From assembly GCA_031286695.1 (NCBI GenBank), contig JAITTY010000006.1:186001-250000 (forward strand): a stretch of 64,000 bases of DNA, read 5' to 3'. The notes below the pieces were generated by a model. That model did no database searches and was not told the DNA's origin. It was given only the letters and a program-made list of their open reading frames with translations. The stretch is from Sphingobacterium sp. (lineage in GTDB: Bacteria; Bacteroidota; Bacteroidia; Sphingobacteriales; Sphingobacteriaceae). Below are positions 7,905-16,100 of this stretch, piece after piece (positions within the stretch are counted from its first letter, which is position 1; every line of letters begins with the position of its first letter). The translations under genes and the position numbers were made by a program.

Positions 7905-8636
7905 TTAAATGTGCTCATTCCAATAATAACTATCTGGTGTCGGACGCTGTCCAAAAATTGCCGTGCCCACTCGGACAATTGTTGCTCCTTCTGCTACTGC
8001 TATTTCTAAATCGCCGCTCATGCCCATTGACAATTCTTCCATCGATACCTGAGGGATATGTAAAGCTATGATTTCTTGTTGAATATGTTTGAGCAATTGG
8101 AAGCACTGTCGTATTTTTTTGGCTTCAGCACTCAGGAGACCTATTGTCATCAACCCTTTAATCTGCAGCGTGTTTAATGTGGCAATTTGCCGAACGAGGT
8201 CAAGCACCTCCGTGGGGGAAACTCCGTATTTACTGTCTTCGAAGGAGGTATTCACCTGAATAAGTACTTCCATAGTTTTATTTTCCTTTAAAAGTCGCTG
8301 ATGCAATTTTTCAGCAAGATCGAAACGGTCTATCGAATGAATGCAGGATACATTGTATTTGAGGATATCTTTGATTTTATTGGTTTGCAGATGTCCAATA
8401 AAATGATTGATATGGGGAATGGTATTTAAATACTCAAATTTGTCTTTCAGTTCCTGTACTTTATTCTCGGCAATCAATGTTTGTCCTGTGCGCAATGCGA
8501 TTTCAATACGTTCGGCGGGAACGGTTTTGGTTGCCAGCAATAATTTTACGTCCTGTGGATTTCGATTATGTGTCTTGCAGGCTTTGTCTATACGCTGTTG
8601 AATAATTCGTATATTTTCTGTAATCGTCTCATTCAT
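7905..8636 (-). CDS. YggS-family PLP homeostasis protein
   Basis: The 243-aa protein is a PLP-binding TIM barrel of the YggS/PROSC (PLPBP) family. The lysine that binds PLP is Lys37 in LLLATKTVP. Other signatures are FIGHLQTNKI, VNTSFEDSKYG, and the phosphate-binding C-terminal block ELSMGMSGDLEIAVAEGA with TIVRVGTAIFG. It has no catalytic activity in the known members but controls vitamin B6 and amino-acid pools. It overlaps the upstream PaiA-like gene by 8 bp, so it is translationally coupled within the leftward operon. Length and motifs are complete. Confidence 0.95.
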   Translation of the reverse strand: MNETITENIRIIQQRIDKACKTHNRNPQDVKLLLATKTVPAERIEIALRTGQTLIAENKVQELKDKFEYLNTIPHINHFIGHLQTNKIKDILKYNVSCIHSIDRFDLAEKLHQRLLKENKTMEVLIQVNTSFEDSKYGVSPTEVLDLVRQIATLNTLQIKGLMTIGLLSAEAKKIRQCFQLLKHIQQEIIALHIPQVSMEELSMGMSGDLEIAVAEGATIVRVGTAIFGQRPTPDSYYWNEHI

Positions 8637-9186
8637 GGTAGGGCTGTACTATTTTTTTCATCAGGACATCTGTTTGCTTATCATCACCTAATTGAAAAAT
8701 ATGTTGATCAAATGCGACAAAACCATTTTTCTGATAGAAATTGATTGCACGGAGATTCTTCTCCCAGACACCCAGCCAAACAAATGGGGCTTCTTTCCGC
8801 TGTGCCAGGCTGAGTGCTTTTTCATACAATAATTGTCCTACTTTTCTTCCATGAAATTCCTGTAATACATAGATACGTTCAATTTCTAGCGCTTGTGAGG
8901 ATTGCTGTTCGGTCTGGGCCTGGCCCGTATTTACTTTCAGATAACCGACAATCTTATTTTCCGCTGCGGCAAAGTAAAATTCCGATTCGTCGTTACAGAG
9001 TTCAGACAATAATTTTTCCCTTGAAAAACCTTCTGCCAGATAAGCCTTCATATTGTCTTCGGTATTCGTATCCGAAAAAGTTTGGACAAAGGTTTTTTTT
9101 CCTATTTCCTGCAGAAGGTCAATATCTGTTAGTTTTACTTTTGTGATGTTGATGTCGATGTTATTTTTTTTCATTTTTTTATTCAT
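8629..9186 (-). CDS. paiA: GNAT N-acetyltransferase, PaiA-like
   Basis: A 185-aa GNAT-fold enzyme with acetyl-CoA loop FHGRKVGQLLYEKAL and the late motif WEKNLRAINFYQKNGF. The N-terminal segment (IGKKTFVQTFSDTNTEDNMKAYL) is typical of the PaiA spermidine/spermine acetyltransferase subgroup. It overlaps the PaiB-like gene by 4 bp (start within its stop) and YggS by 8 bp. In Bacillus subtilis paiA and paiB also form an operon; that pairing supports polyamine acetylation here. Substrate specificity is inferred, not shown. An alternative start at MKKNNIDI would shorten it by 4 residues. Confidence 0.88.
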   Translation of the reverse strand: MNKKMKKNNIDINITKVKLTDIDLLQEIGKKTFVQTFSDTNTEDNMKAYLAEGFSREKLLSELCNDESEFYFAAAENKIVGYLKVNTGQAQTEQQSSQALEIERIYVLQEFHGRKVGQLLYEKALSLAQRKEAPFVWLGVWEKNLRAINFYQKNGFVAFDQHIFQLGDDKQTDVLMKKIVQPYHE

Positions 9187-9797
9187 TCGTGGGATTGATT
9201 TTTCATCGATGCTGCGATATCGCGTTCGTGCGTTCTATTGCTATTTTCCAAAAAATCACTGATCCGCTGTCTTTCTGTTTCGCTTTTATTTTGACTTAAT
9301 TTTTTTTGTCCCTGCAAATCCGTCACGACAAGTTCAAATGCGACAATACCCCGCATCATTCCACTTTTAAATCGATCGGAGAGTTCATTCCATTGTGTCA
9401 GATAGGCTTTATCATAACTGAGGATCATCTGCTCCAATACTTTGTTTTTTGCCTGTTCGTCTGTTAGGATTGATGCAAGACCATAGGCATGTACTGCGAT
9501 GTAATCCCAGGTTGGCACGCTTTCCACTTTGTCGTAGTGCTGCGGAGAAATATAGGCATGAGGTTCGGAGAATATAACGAGTGATGGTGAATTTTCGATA
9601 TAATCTGCTTGTTCGTTGGCGCGGGCGAAGTGTGATGTCAAAACCAGCTGGTCTTTGTCCATACGGATATGGAAGGGAAGTTGTGTTGCTATCGGAATGC
9701 CATTTTTTATCGATACGATGGTCGCAAAGCTATATTGTTGCATAAATGCAATCTTCTCGGCGTAGCCTTCGAATTGGAAATGTTTGGGTACATACAT
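9183..9797 (-). CDS. paiB: PaiB-like FMN-binding transcriptional regulator
   Basis: The 204-aa protein matches the PaiB/FMN-binding negative transcriptional regulator family over its length. It has the hallmark start MYVPKHF, a split-barrel flavin-binding domain, the motif SVPTWDYIAVHAYG (about residues 98-111), and the C-terminal GIVAFELVVTDLQGQKKLSQNK block. In B. subtilis PaiB with PaiA represses sporulation and degradative enzymes. It is the first gene of the operon and is divergent from a GNAT gene with 148 bp between. It might bind FMN and haem; that is known of relatives, not seen here. Confidence 0.93.
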   Translation of the reverse strand: MYVPKHFQFEGYAEKIAFMQQYSFATIVSIKNGIPIATQLPFHIRMDKDQLVLTSHFARANEQADYIENSPSLVIFSEPHAYISPQHYDKVESVPTWDYIAVHAYGLASILTDEQAKNKVLEQMILSYDKAYLTQWNELSDRFKSGMMRGIVAFELVVTDLQGQKKLSQNKSETERQRISDFLENSNRTHERDIAASMKNQSHE

Positions 9798-9945
9798 GCA
9801 AATAACTATTTCTTGATTTAGTTCAAAATTACGGCCAATAGCTTGGAGAAAGCTAGTCCAAATTGAATAAAGCAGATAGTCCAGTGGCAGTATGTTGTGC
9901 TTTCTTAACTATATTTACGTTAAAAGATCACGTAATTTGTTGCAT

Positions 9946-10455
9946 ATGGAAAACTATGAGCTGAGACATTTTGGAATAGAAGATTGGCAATCGTATAAGA
10001 AGATCAGGCTAGAGGCATTATTTTCTACTCCGGAGGTTTTCGGGAGCAATTATCAGAAGGAATCTGCCTACAGTGATGAGGAGTGGATAGCTTTGCTTGA
10101 AAATCCCAAATGTGCGATGTTCGGCTTGTATGATCTTGGAACTTTAGTCGGACTAACGGGTGTTGTATTAGATAGAGCGGATGAATCAAACGCGATTTTG
10201 ATAGCTTCCTTTATTCAGGAAGCCCATAGGGGTAAAGGTTTGTCCGGCCTTTTTTATAGGGCGCGTATTGCCTGGGCAGCAGCCCAAGGATGCGTTCGGG
10301 TTACCGTGTCCCATCGGGTTGGAAATGAAGTCTCCAAGGCAGCAAATCAGTCGTTTAATTTCAGGTATTCACATTCACAGGAGGTTCTTTGGCCCGATGG
10401 CCTCAAAGCAGAGGAGCTTATTTATGTTTTGAATCTTTCATCTTTTATGCTTTGA
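9946..10455 (+). CDS. GNAT family N-acetyltransferase
   Basis: The 169-aa protein has an N-terminal strand-helix (YELRHFGIEDWQSYKKIRLEAL) that contacts substrate in GNATs, a central strand (MFGLYDLGTLVGLTGV), and an acetyl-CoA pyrophosphate loop EAHRGKGLSGLFY. The ATG at 9946 is chosen over an upstream frame extension to 9892 because the fold begins there. It resembles the GNAT at 43973-44485 in this window (shared GLS-LFYRAR-like loop, ISHR-like strand, YSHSQE/YSHKEL), so the two look like paralogues. Substrate unknown. It faces the MscS gene convergently. Confidence 0.88.
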   Translation: MENYELRHFGIEDWQSYKKIRLEALFSTPEVFGSNYQKESAYSDEEWIALLENPKCAMFGLYDLGTLVGLTGVVLDRADESNAILIASFIQEAHRGKGLSGLFYRARIAWAAAQGCVRVTVSHRVGNEVSKAANQSFNFRYSHSQEVLWPDGLKAEELIYVLNLSSFML

Positions 10456-10596
10456 GTCTTTCAGGTGTTTACTTCATTTTGCTGATAATCAATTTTTTTT
10501 TGCGCTCCTTTTATCTTTTAAGTACCACGTTTTTATGGAAAGCTAAAATAACCTGAGTGGTAGTCTTTACTGAATCTCTTATTTAAAAAATGCAGA

Positions 10597-12399
10597 CTAA
10601 TTGTTGCTCATTTTTGGATTGTATTGCTGGACGTGATCCACTTTGGCAAATATATGTGGCCCATTCATTTCAATTCCCGCAGCTAAGAAGTCATCAAGGA
10701 TCGATTGAAAAATCTCTGATTTTGCCAGTTCAATTTCTGCAGATTTAGCGATATAGACATTGAGTTCATACAACACATAAAAGTCATCTAGTTTTTTTTG
10801 TAAGACAAACGGTGCTGGGGTAAGGTTTACACGTTTTATTCGAGGTGGAATGTTTAGCAACAACTCGTGTATATGCTGCCAAGGTTCTTCATAACCGACT
10901 GTTAATTCTACCTGGAAACAAATTCCGTCTTCCGAGAAGGTTGAATAATTGACCGTATTTCCGGAAAGTACCGACGAGTTGGGGATGGTGATTTCTTCAT
11001 TTTTTATTGTTCTAAGTCTCGTTACCAGCGGTGACTTTTCAATAACAACCCCAGTTTTATCAGCAATAGTGATGCGGTCCCCGATACGAAAAGGGCGCAT
11101 ATAAGTGATCACTAAACCAGCTATGATGTTGGATATTGCAGACGATGATCCTAAAGAGAACAAGACGCCAATAAATACGGATATTCCTTTAAAGATGTCC
11201 GAATTGGCGCCGGGTAAATAAGGGAAAATAAGCACGAGTGTGAAAGCCTGAAGCAGAAAGCGGACAATGGTGAAAGTTGGCATGGCAAAATCACGATGAA
11301 AACCATTGACCTCCAATTTCCCTTTGTCGATTTCGCTAAATATGTATTTTACGAATCGAACGGCATAACGCATGACAACTAGTATGACAAATACAGTAAT
11401 CAGATTTGGAATATAGTCCCAGATGGCCAGAACTGCTGTCTTCAAAGGTTTTGTGAAGAGTCCAATGAGGTTGGATGCCCAGCTCTGTGTAAAAGGGAAA
11501 ACACTAAAGACAATCGGCAGCATAATAAAGGCAATTAGGATAATTAATGCCCAGCGCAAGATATTAATTGCATTAATAAACATACGCGTTTTTTGTACCG
11601 AAGTAACAAGTACGTAATTTTTGATCTTAATATCTTTGATCCGTTGTGTTCTTTCCGTCAATATACGTTGCGTACCATATTTTTTCAATTTGTTTATCAA
11701 TAAAATCAATATTGAAAAAACGACGAGAATGAGAAATACAAGTCCAATACGGGTAAGAAGTTTTGTAATGCTGTTATCTGCACGTTCCGTTGTGATTGAA
11801 TCCTGAATTCTTTTTAGGTAGTTTGTCGCAATCTCTTCTTTGCTTTTCCCTTCCAGAAGTGCATCGAGTTCTGTGACGGAAGTGATCACGAGATCTTTGT
11901 AAACAATGTCTGTACTGATTTCGTTATTTTCGATTTTAAATGAATCTACTTTCACAAAATCATCTTCATATAGATTATGGATCCGGCTGACTACATTGTA
12001 AGCCCGGTCTTTGGCTAATGATGATCCCAGTTTATTATAGATATAGAATAGCGTATCATTAAATGGGGCAACAGCATATCTTTTTGTGTTTTTTTTGATA
12101 GAGTCTACTCTAATTTTCAATTGCTGCTGCCGAATGTTATTTTCTTCATCAAACTCATTGAGCTGTTGTTTTAAGTTCTCCTTTTTAGGACTATTTTGAC
12201 TTTTGAGATCGGCAATTTCGTTCTGGAGTTTTACGCGTTCGAGAGAATCATTAATTTGCTGCTGTCTAATTTCGTTCAGCAGGGAACTTAATCCCATTTC
12301 TTTTTTATTGACTGAATCTGTCTCTTGTGCATAAAGCTGTGTGCTTGTTGAGAAAAGACAAGATAGGGTAATCAGGAAAAAAATGTAAATACTTCTCAT
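10597..12399 (-). CDS. MscS-family mechanosensitive ion channel
   Basis: A 600-aa inner-membrane protein with a signal peptide (LYAQ end) and a periplasmic domain rich in coiled coil (about residues 30-130; QQQINDSLERVKLQNEIADL). Several membrane helices follow (about 215-240, 280-305, 330-350, 375-400), then the pore-lining helix (LFSLGSSSAISNIIAGLVITYMRPF). The beta domain reads FRIGDRITIADKTGVVIEKSPLVTRLRT with IPNSSVLSGNTVNYS. A C-terminal alpha/beta cytoplasmic vestibule completes it. It should release solutes on hypo-osmotic shock. It is longer than E. coli MscS (286 aa) because of the extra periplasmic part. Transcribed alone. Confidence 0.93.
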   Translation of the reverse strand: MRSIYIFFLITLSCLFSTSTQLYAQETDSVNKKEMGLSSLLNEIRQQQINDSLERVKLQNEIADLKSQNSPKKENLKQQLNEFDEENNIRQQQLKIRVDSIKKNTKRYAVAPFNDTLFYIYNKLGSSLAKDRAYNVVSRIHNLYEDDFVKVDSFKIENNEISTDIVYKDLVITSVTELDALLEGKSKEEIATNYLKRIQDSITTERADNSITKLLTRIGLVFLILVVFSILILLINKLKKYGTQRILTERTQRIKDIKIKNYVLVTSVQKTRMFINAINILRWALIILIAFIMLPIVFSVFPFTQSWASNLIGLFTKPLKTAVLAIWDYIPNLITVFVILVVMRYAVRFVKYIFSEIDKGKLEVNGFHRDFAMPTFTIVRFLLQAFTLVLIFPYLPGANSDIFKGISVFIGVLFSLGSSSAISNIIAGLVITYMRPFRIGDRITIADKTGVVIEKSPLVTRLRTIKNEEITIPNSSVLSGNTVNYSTFSEDGICFQVELTVGYEEPWQHIHELLLNIPPRIKRVNLTPAPFVLQKKLDDFYVLYELNVYIAKSAEIELAKSEIFQSILDDFLAAGIEMNGPHIFAKVDHVQQYNPKMSNN

Positions 12400-12637
12400 C
12401 GTTTTGCGGATAAAATTGAAGCCGATGTTTGCAGGTCATGATGCGAAGAACAATCGGACAGGTTTCCAAAGATAATAATTATCTCTATTACCTAACCAAG
12501 TGTTAAATATGATATAAATTGAATATAAAATGATACGATGCGACAGCTGAATTTAATTTATTCCCACTTTCTTTGTTAAAACGATTGGGCATAAGCTCAA
12601 TGCCAAAAAACTGTATAGCTAATTTTATCCAAAAAAT

Positions 12638-15139
12638 ATGATTAAACCTTTTCAAAAATCTATTTATGCCATGAACAAAGTTGGGAAAATAGGCCTTTGT
12701 TGTCTCGTCGCCTGTGTTTCTACCTTTTTACATGTGCAAGCCCAAGAAAGGAAAGCTCCGGCTTATCCATTGATTACGCATAATCCTAATTTTAGTATAT
12801 GGTCGATGACGGATCAGCTGAATGCATCGACAACGAAACACTGGACTGAAGCTGATCATTCGTTGTTAGGCTTAATTAATGTTGATGGTCATATCTATCG
12901 TTTTCTTGGTAAAGAGGAACCTAATTATGCGGTTATTCTGCCAACTGCCGAAGATAAATCTTATACAATACATTATTCAGAATCCAAGCCACAAGGGGAC
13001 TGGCAGTCTGCCGCTTATAAAGCGGAGGGCTGGAAATCGGGTGTTGCCCCTATTGGTGACGATGAAAAGCAGGTGAAAACTCTTTGGAAATCGGACGATA
13101 TCTGGGTACGGCGTGAGTTTACTGTTGCTAATCCGCAGAACATTAATGAACTGTTTCTGAAACTGAATCATGATGATAATGTGGAAGTATTTTTGAACGG
13201 AAAGAAAGTCTATGAAAAAACAGGCTGGACAAATAGCTTTCACTATTTACCGATCGATAAGGCTAATTTGAAAGTCGGGCAAAATACGATTGCCATCCAT
13301 TTGAAGAATACTGCAGGCGGCCGTTATCTGGATTTTGGTCTGGTTGACAGACTTAAAGAGCGTGGTCCGAAGGTGCAGACGGCAATACAGAAAGATGTGG
13401 AAATAACTGCCACGCGTACGGTCTATAATTTTCAGGCGGGTAAAGTGGATCTAAAATTGACTTTTACGTCGCCTTTGCTTATGGACGATCTAAATTTATT
13501 GGCTAGACCTGTAAGCTATATCACGTACAATGTAAAAGCAAACGATGGCAAGCAGCATGCTGTCAAAGTGTTTCTAAGTGCGGCATCAAATATCGCGGTA
13601 TATAAACCTTCGCAGGAAGTGACCGCAGAGAAATATGAGACCGAAAAATTGGCGGTACTGAAAGCCGGAACGGTCGAACAGCCCATCTTGCAGAAAGGTG
13701 CCGACGATATGCGGATTGACTGGGGCTATTTTTATGTCGCTTCGCCAAAGAAAGATAAGGCACAGCAGTTTTTAAGTCCTATGGCAGGTGCCGTAGATGC
13801 CTTTAGAAAGGGAACCGTGACAACCGCAAAAAGTTTAAAAGGTACTTCACTTGCGCTGAACACGATCATTCCATTTGGCAATGTAGGATCGAAGGCGGAG
13901 GAGCGCTTTGTTGAATTAGGTTATGATGAAATTTATGCGATTCAGTATTTTAAAAATAATCTAAGACCCTGGTGGAACAATTCCGGCCAGGAAACGATTG
14001 AAAATCAGTTGACGCTGGCGGCAGACGAGTATCGCAGTGTGCTCGATAAATGTGTGGCATTCGATAAAGCTGTCTATGCTGATGCAGTAAAATCGGGCGG
14101 AAAAGAATATGCACACCTGAACGTTCTTGCTTATCGCCAAAGTATTGCAGCACATACTTTGGTAAAAAGTCCACAAAATGAACTGCTATGGCTTTCCAAA
14201 GAAAATAACAGTGGCGGCTTTATCAATACGGTCGATGTTACCTATCCATCAGCGCCATTATATTTAATTTATAATCCTGAGCTGTTAAAGGGAATGTTGA
14301 GCGGAATCTTTTATTTTAGCGAAAGCGGGCAATACCCTTATCCTTGGGCGGCGCACGATCTGGGTACTTATCCATTGGCCAATGGCCAAACGTATGGCGA
14401 ACCTATGCCAGTGGAGGAGTCGGGCAATATGATTATTTTAACCGCTGCAATCACGAAAGTGCAGGGGAACGGAGATTATGCGAAAAAACATTGGAAAACG
14501 CTGACCACCTGGGTAGATTATCTTGTTAAAGAAGGTTTTGACCCTAAAACACAGCTATGTACGGATGATTTTGCTGGTCACCTTGCACGAAATGCAAATT
14601 TATCTGTTAAAGCGATCGTAGGTATTGCTTGTTATGCGCAGCTCGCTGAGACAATCGGTGAAACAGCCACAGCAAAAAAATATCGTGCAATTGCCGAAGA
14701 AATGGTTCCAAAATGGATGGAAATGGCAGATGCTGGCGATCATTATGCCCTGACATTTGATGATAAAAATACCTGGAGTCAAAAATATAATTTGATCTGG
14801 GACAAAGTCTTGGAATTGAATTTGTTTCCTCAAAAAGTGTATGATACTGAAATCAAATATTACCTGACGAAGCAAAATAGATTCGGGATACCATTGGATA
14901 GCCGCAAAGCCTATACGAAAAATGACTGGATCCTTTGGACAGCGTCATTTGCTCCATCGAGAGAGGCATTTGAAGCATTGGTGAAACCGGTATATAATCA
15001 TTCGATTCAAACAGGATCTCGTGTTCCTTTAAACGATTTCTATGATTCCACTACTGGTATCCGTGAGAACTTTAAGGCGCGTAGTGTTGTTGGAGGTTTT
15101 TATATGAAAATTCTTGCGGACAAGCTGAGACAAAAATAA
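12638..15139 (+). CDS. Secreted GtaA-like glutaminase family protein (DUF4965/DUF1793)
   Basis: An 833-aa protein with a signal peptide (GLCCLVACVSTFLHVQAQ). The N-terminal segment (APAYPLITHNPNFSIWSMTD, DUF4964 type) is followed by a DUF5127 region. The C-terminal alpha/alpha barrel (DUF4965, DUF1793) shows YPYPWAAHDLGTYP, MPVEESGNMIIL and CTDDFAGHLARNANLSVKAIVGI. Fungal GtaA is reported as an extracellular glutaminase, and Bacteroidota homologues are often placed in carbohydrate loci, so real activity is open. Residues about 120-235 form an inserted jelly-roll-like domain (NVEVFLNGKKVYEKTGW, IHLKNTAGGRYLDFGL). An ATG at 12671 is an alternative start that gives a cleaner signal peptide. Confidence 0.9.
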   Translation: MIKPFQKSIYAMNKVGKIGLCCLVACVSTFLHVQAQERKAPAYPLITHNPNFSIWSMTDQLNASTTKHWTEADHSLLGLINVDGHIYRFLGKEEPNYAVILPTAEDKSYTIHYSESKPQGDWQSAAYKAEGWKSGVAPIGDDEKQVKTLWKSDDIWVRREFTVANPQNINELFLKLNHDDNVEVFLNGKKVYEKTGWTNSFHYLPIDKANLKVGQNTIAIHLKNTAGGRYLDFGLVDRLKERGPKVQTAIQKDVEITATRTVYNFQAGKVDLKLTFTSPLLMDDLNLLARPVSYITYNVKANDGKQHAVKVFLSAASNIAVYKPSQEVTAEKYETEKLAVLKAGTVEQPILQKGADDMRIDWGYFYVASPKKDKAQQFLSPMAGAVDAFRKGTVTTAKSLKGTSLALNTIIPFGNVGSKAEERFVELGYDEIYAIQYFKNNLRPWWNNSGQETIENQLTLAADEYRSVLDKCVAFDKAVYADAVKSGGKEYAHLNVLAYRQSIAAHTLVKSPQNELLWLSKENNSGGFINTVDVTYPSAPLYLIYNPELLKGMLSGIFYFSESGQYPYPWAAHDLGTYPLANGQTYGEPMPVEESGNMIILTAAITKVQGNGDYAKKHWKTLTTWVDYLVKEGFDPKTQLCTDDFAGHLARNANLSVKAIVGIACYAQLAETIGETATAKKYRAIAEEMVPKWMEMADAGDHYALTFDDKNTWSQKYNLIWDKVLELNLFPQKVYDTEIKYYLTKQNRFGIPLDSRKAYTKNDWILWTASFAPSREAFEALVKPVYNHSIQTGSRVPLNDFYDSTTGIRENFKARSVVGGFYMKILADKLRQK

Positions 15140-15200
15140 CAGTAGGTCAATGTTTAGGGGGAAACCCACAATGAGACATTTAGTTTGTGTTAGTTAATTT

Positions 15201-15240
15201 AGACGGCGAGCAATTTAGGGGTGCTCGCCGTCTGTTTATT
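15201..15240. terminator. Bidirectional terminator hairpin
   Basis: Perfect 12-bp stem AGACGGCGAGCA (15201-15212) and TGCTCGCCGTCT (15222-15233) with a 9-base loop, then GTTTATT. A-rich or T-rich flanks exist on both sides. It lies between the convergent glutaminase-family gene and the DUF1062 gene and can serve both. Confidence 0.85.
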
Positions 15241-15772
15241 GGAGGATATGTTTCAGTGTTTCGGATGATATCTCCACAACAGTAGCGTGTTTGACACGAT
15301 GTTTCTTTTCTAGAAATTTCCCCTGAACGGTAATTGCCTGCAGGACAATCAGTCTATCGAGCTGCTTTGATGATAGTTTTAAACAGGTACGAATAACAGT
15401 GGCTAGTTTCAGCTGAAAACCGAAAGGATAGATCACTTTGAAGAATAAGCTATCTGTATTCATTAGGTTTAAATCTGCCATGGACAACTCTTCATATTGT
15501 ATGTTATAGGTGACAGCAGCTAAATCAGGCTCAACCTGATTCTTTTTCCTGATTGCTGCGGAAAAAGCATATTCCCATGCCAACGCCCTATTGTTTTCCT
15601 GAAATTTATGGAACAATTCCTTGTTGATGGATTCGGGGTTTGTATTTTTTTTCTGTGCATTCATTCTGAACTTTTCACTGCAGTAGAATCTATCACTATC
15701 ACAATGGCTGCAAGATCTTTTGAGAAGGGGAGTGCTATCTGCTTTTATCTCCCAGGTATATTCTTTTCGCAT
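15236..15772 (-). CDS. DUF1062-like protein lacking its second zinc knuckle
   Basis: The 178-aa protein starts MRKEYTWEIKA and has a first zinc-knuckle-like segment (RSCSHCDSDRFYCSEKFRMNAQKK, Cys21/Cys24/Cys31 by count). The middle (INKELFHKFQENNRALAWEYAF) and C-terminal half match what I recall of the DUF1062 family. In relatives the NAQKK segment leads into a DVWLIY-CxxC-TWN stretch; here it jumps straight to NTNPESINKELF, so the second CxxC appears deleted in frame. The join coincides with an 8-base homopolymer (15645-15652). Function of the family is unknown. Possibly a degraded but still open gene. Confidence 0.72.
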   Translation of the reverse strand: MRKEYTWEIKADSTPLLKRSCSHCDSDRFYCSEKFRMNAQKKNTNPESINKELFHKFQENNRALAWEYAFSAAIRKKNQVEPDLAAVTYNIQYEELSMADLNLMNTDSLFFKVIYPFGFQLKLATVIRTCLKLSSKQLDRLIVLQAITVQGKFLEKKHRVKHATVVEISSETLKHILQ

Positions 15773-16100
15773 GAGTTATAGTCGCGCTTAATATTCTTTG
15801 TAAGAGTTTGATCTTATCGACGATATTGCGAAGAATGGGTCAGGTATTTTACATGCTGAATGAGCATAAAACACAGACTTAAACTAGTAATACCGAGAAT
15901 AATAGGGTGAAATAAAAACCTGTTCGGATAGGTTTATCCGAAGAAAAGAATAATTAGCCTGTGGTTTGTGAGGCTAAATTATGCGACTATAAATTTGAAA
16001 ATTGTGCTCAAAACGCTATTTCGTTGGTTTATACACGAATATAATTAATTTATCTGGGTTTCTGCAAGTTGCGAGGAAAATAGTGTTAGCATGGCAATCG
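15773..16100. other. Gene-free stretch of 328 bp
   Basis: No supported coding sequence. It holds the upstream region of the DUF1062 gene and the downstream end of the kinase operon. The only clear element is the hairpin at 15923-15942. Confidence 0.6.
15911..15942 (-). terminator. Terminator-like hairpin after kinase operon
   Basis: TTCGGATA (15923-15930) and TATCCGAA (15935-15942) form an 8-bp stem with a 4-base loop. Read on the minus strand it is followed by CAGGTTTTTATTTC, a T-rich tract. It lies about 160 bp downstream of the kinase stop on its strand, so it plausibly ends the LytTR/LytS operon. Confidence 0.55.
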
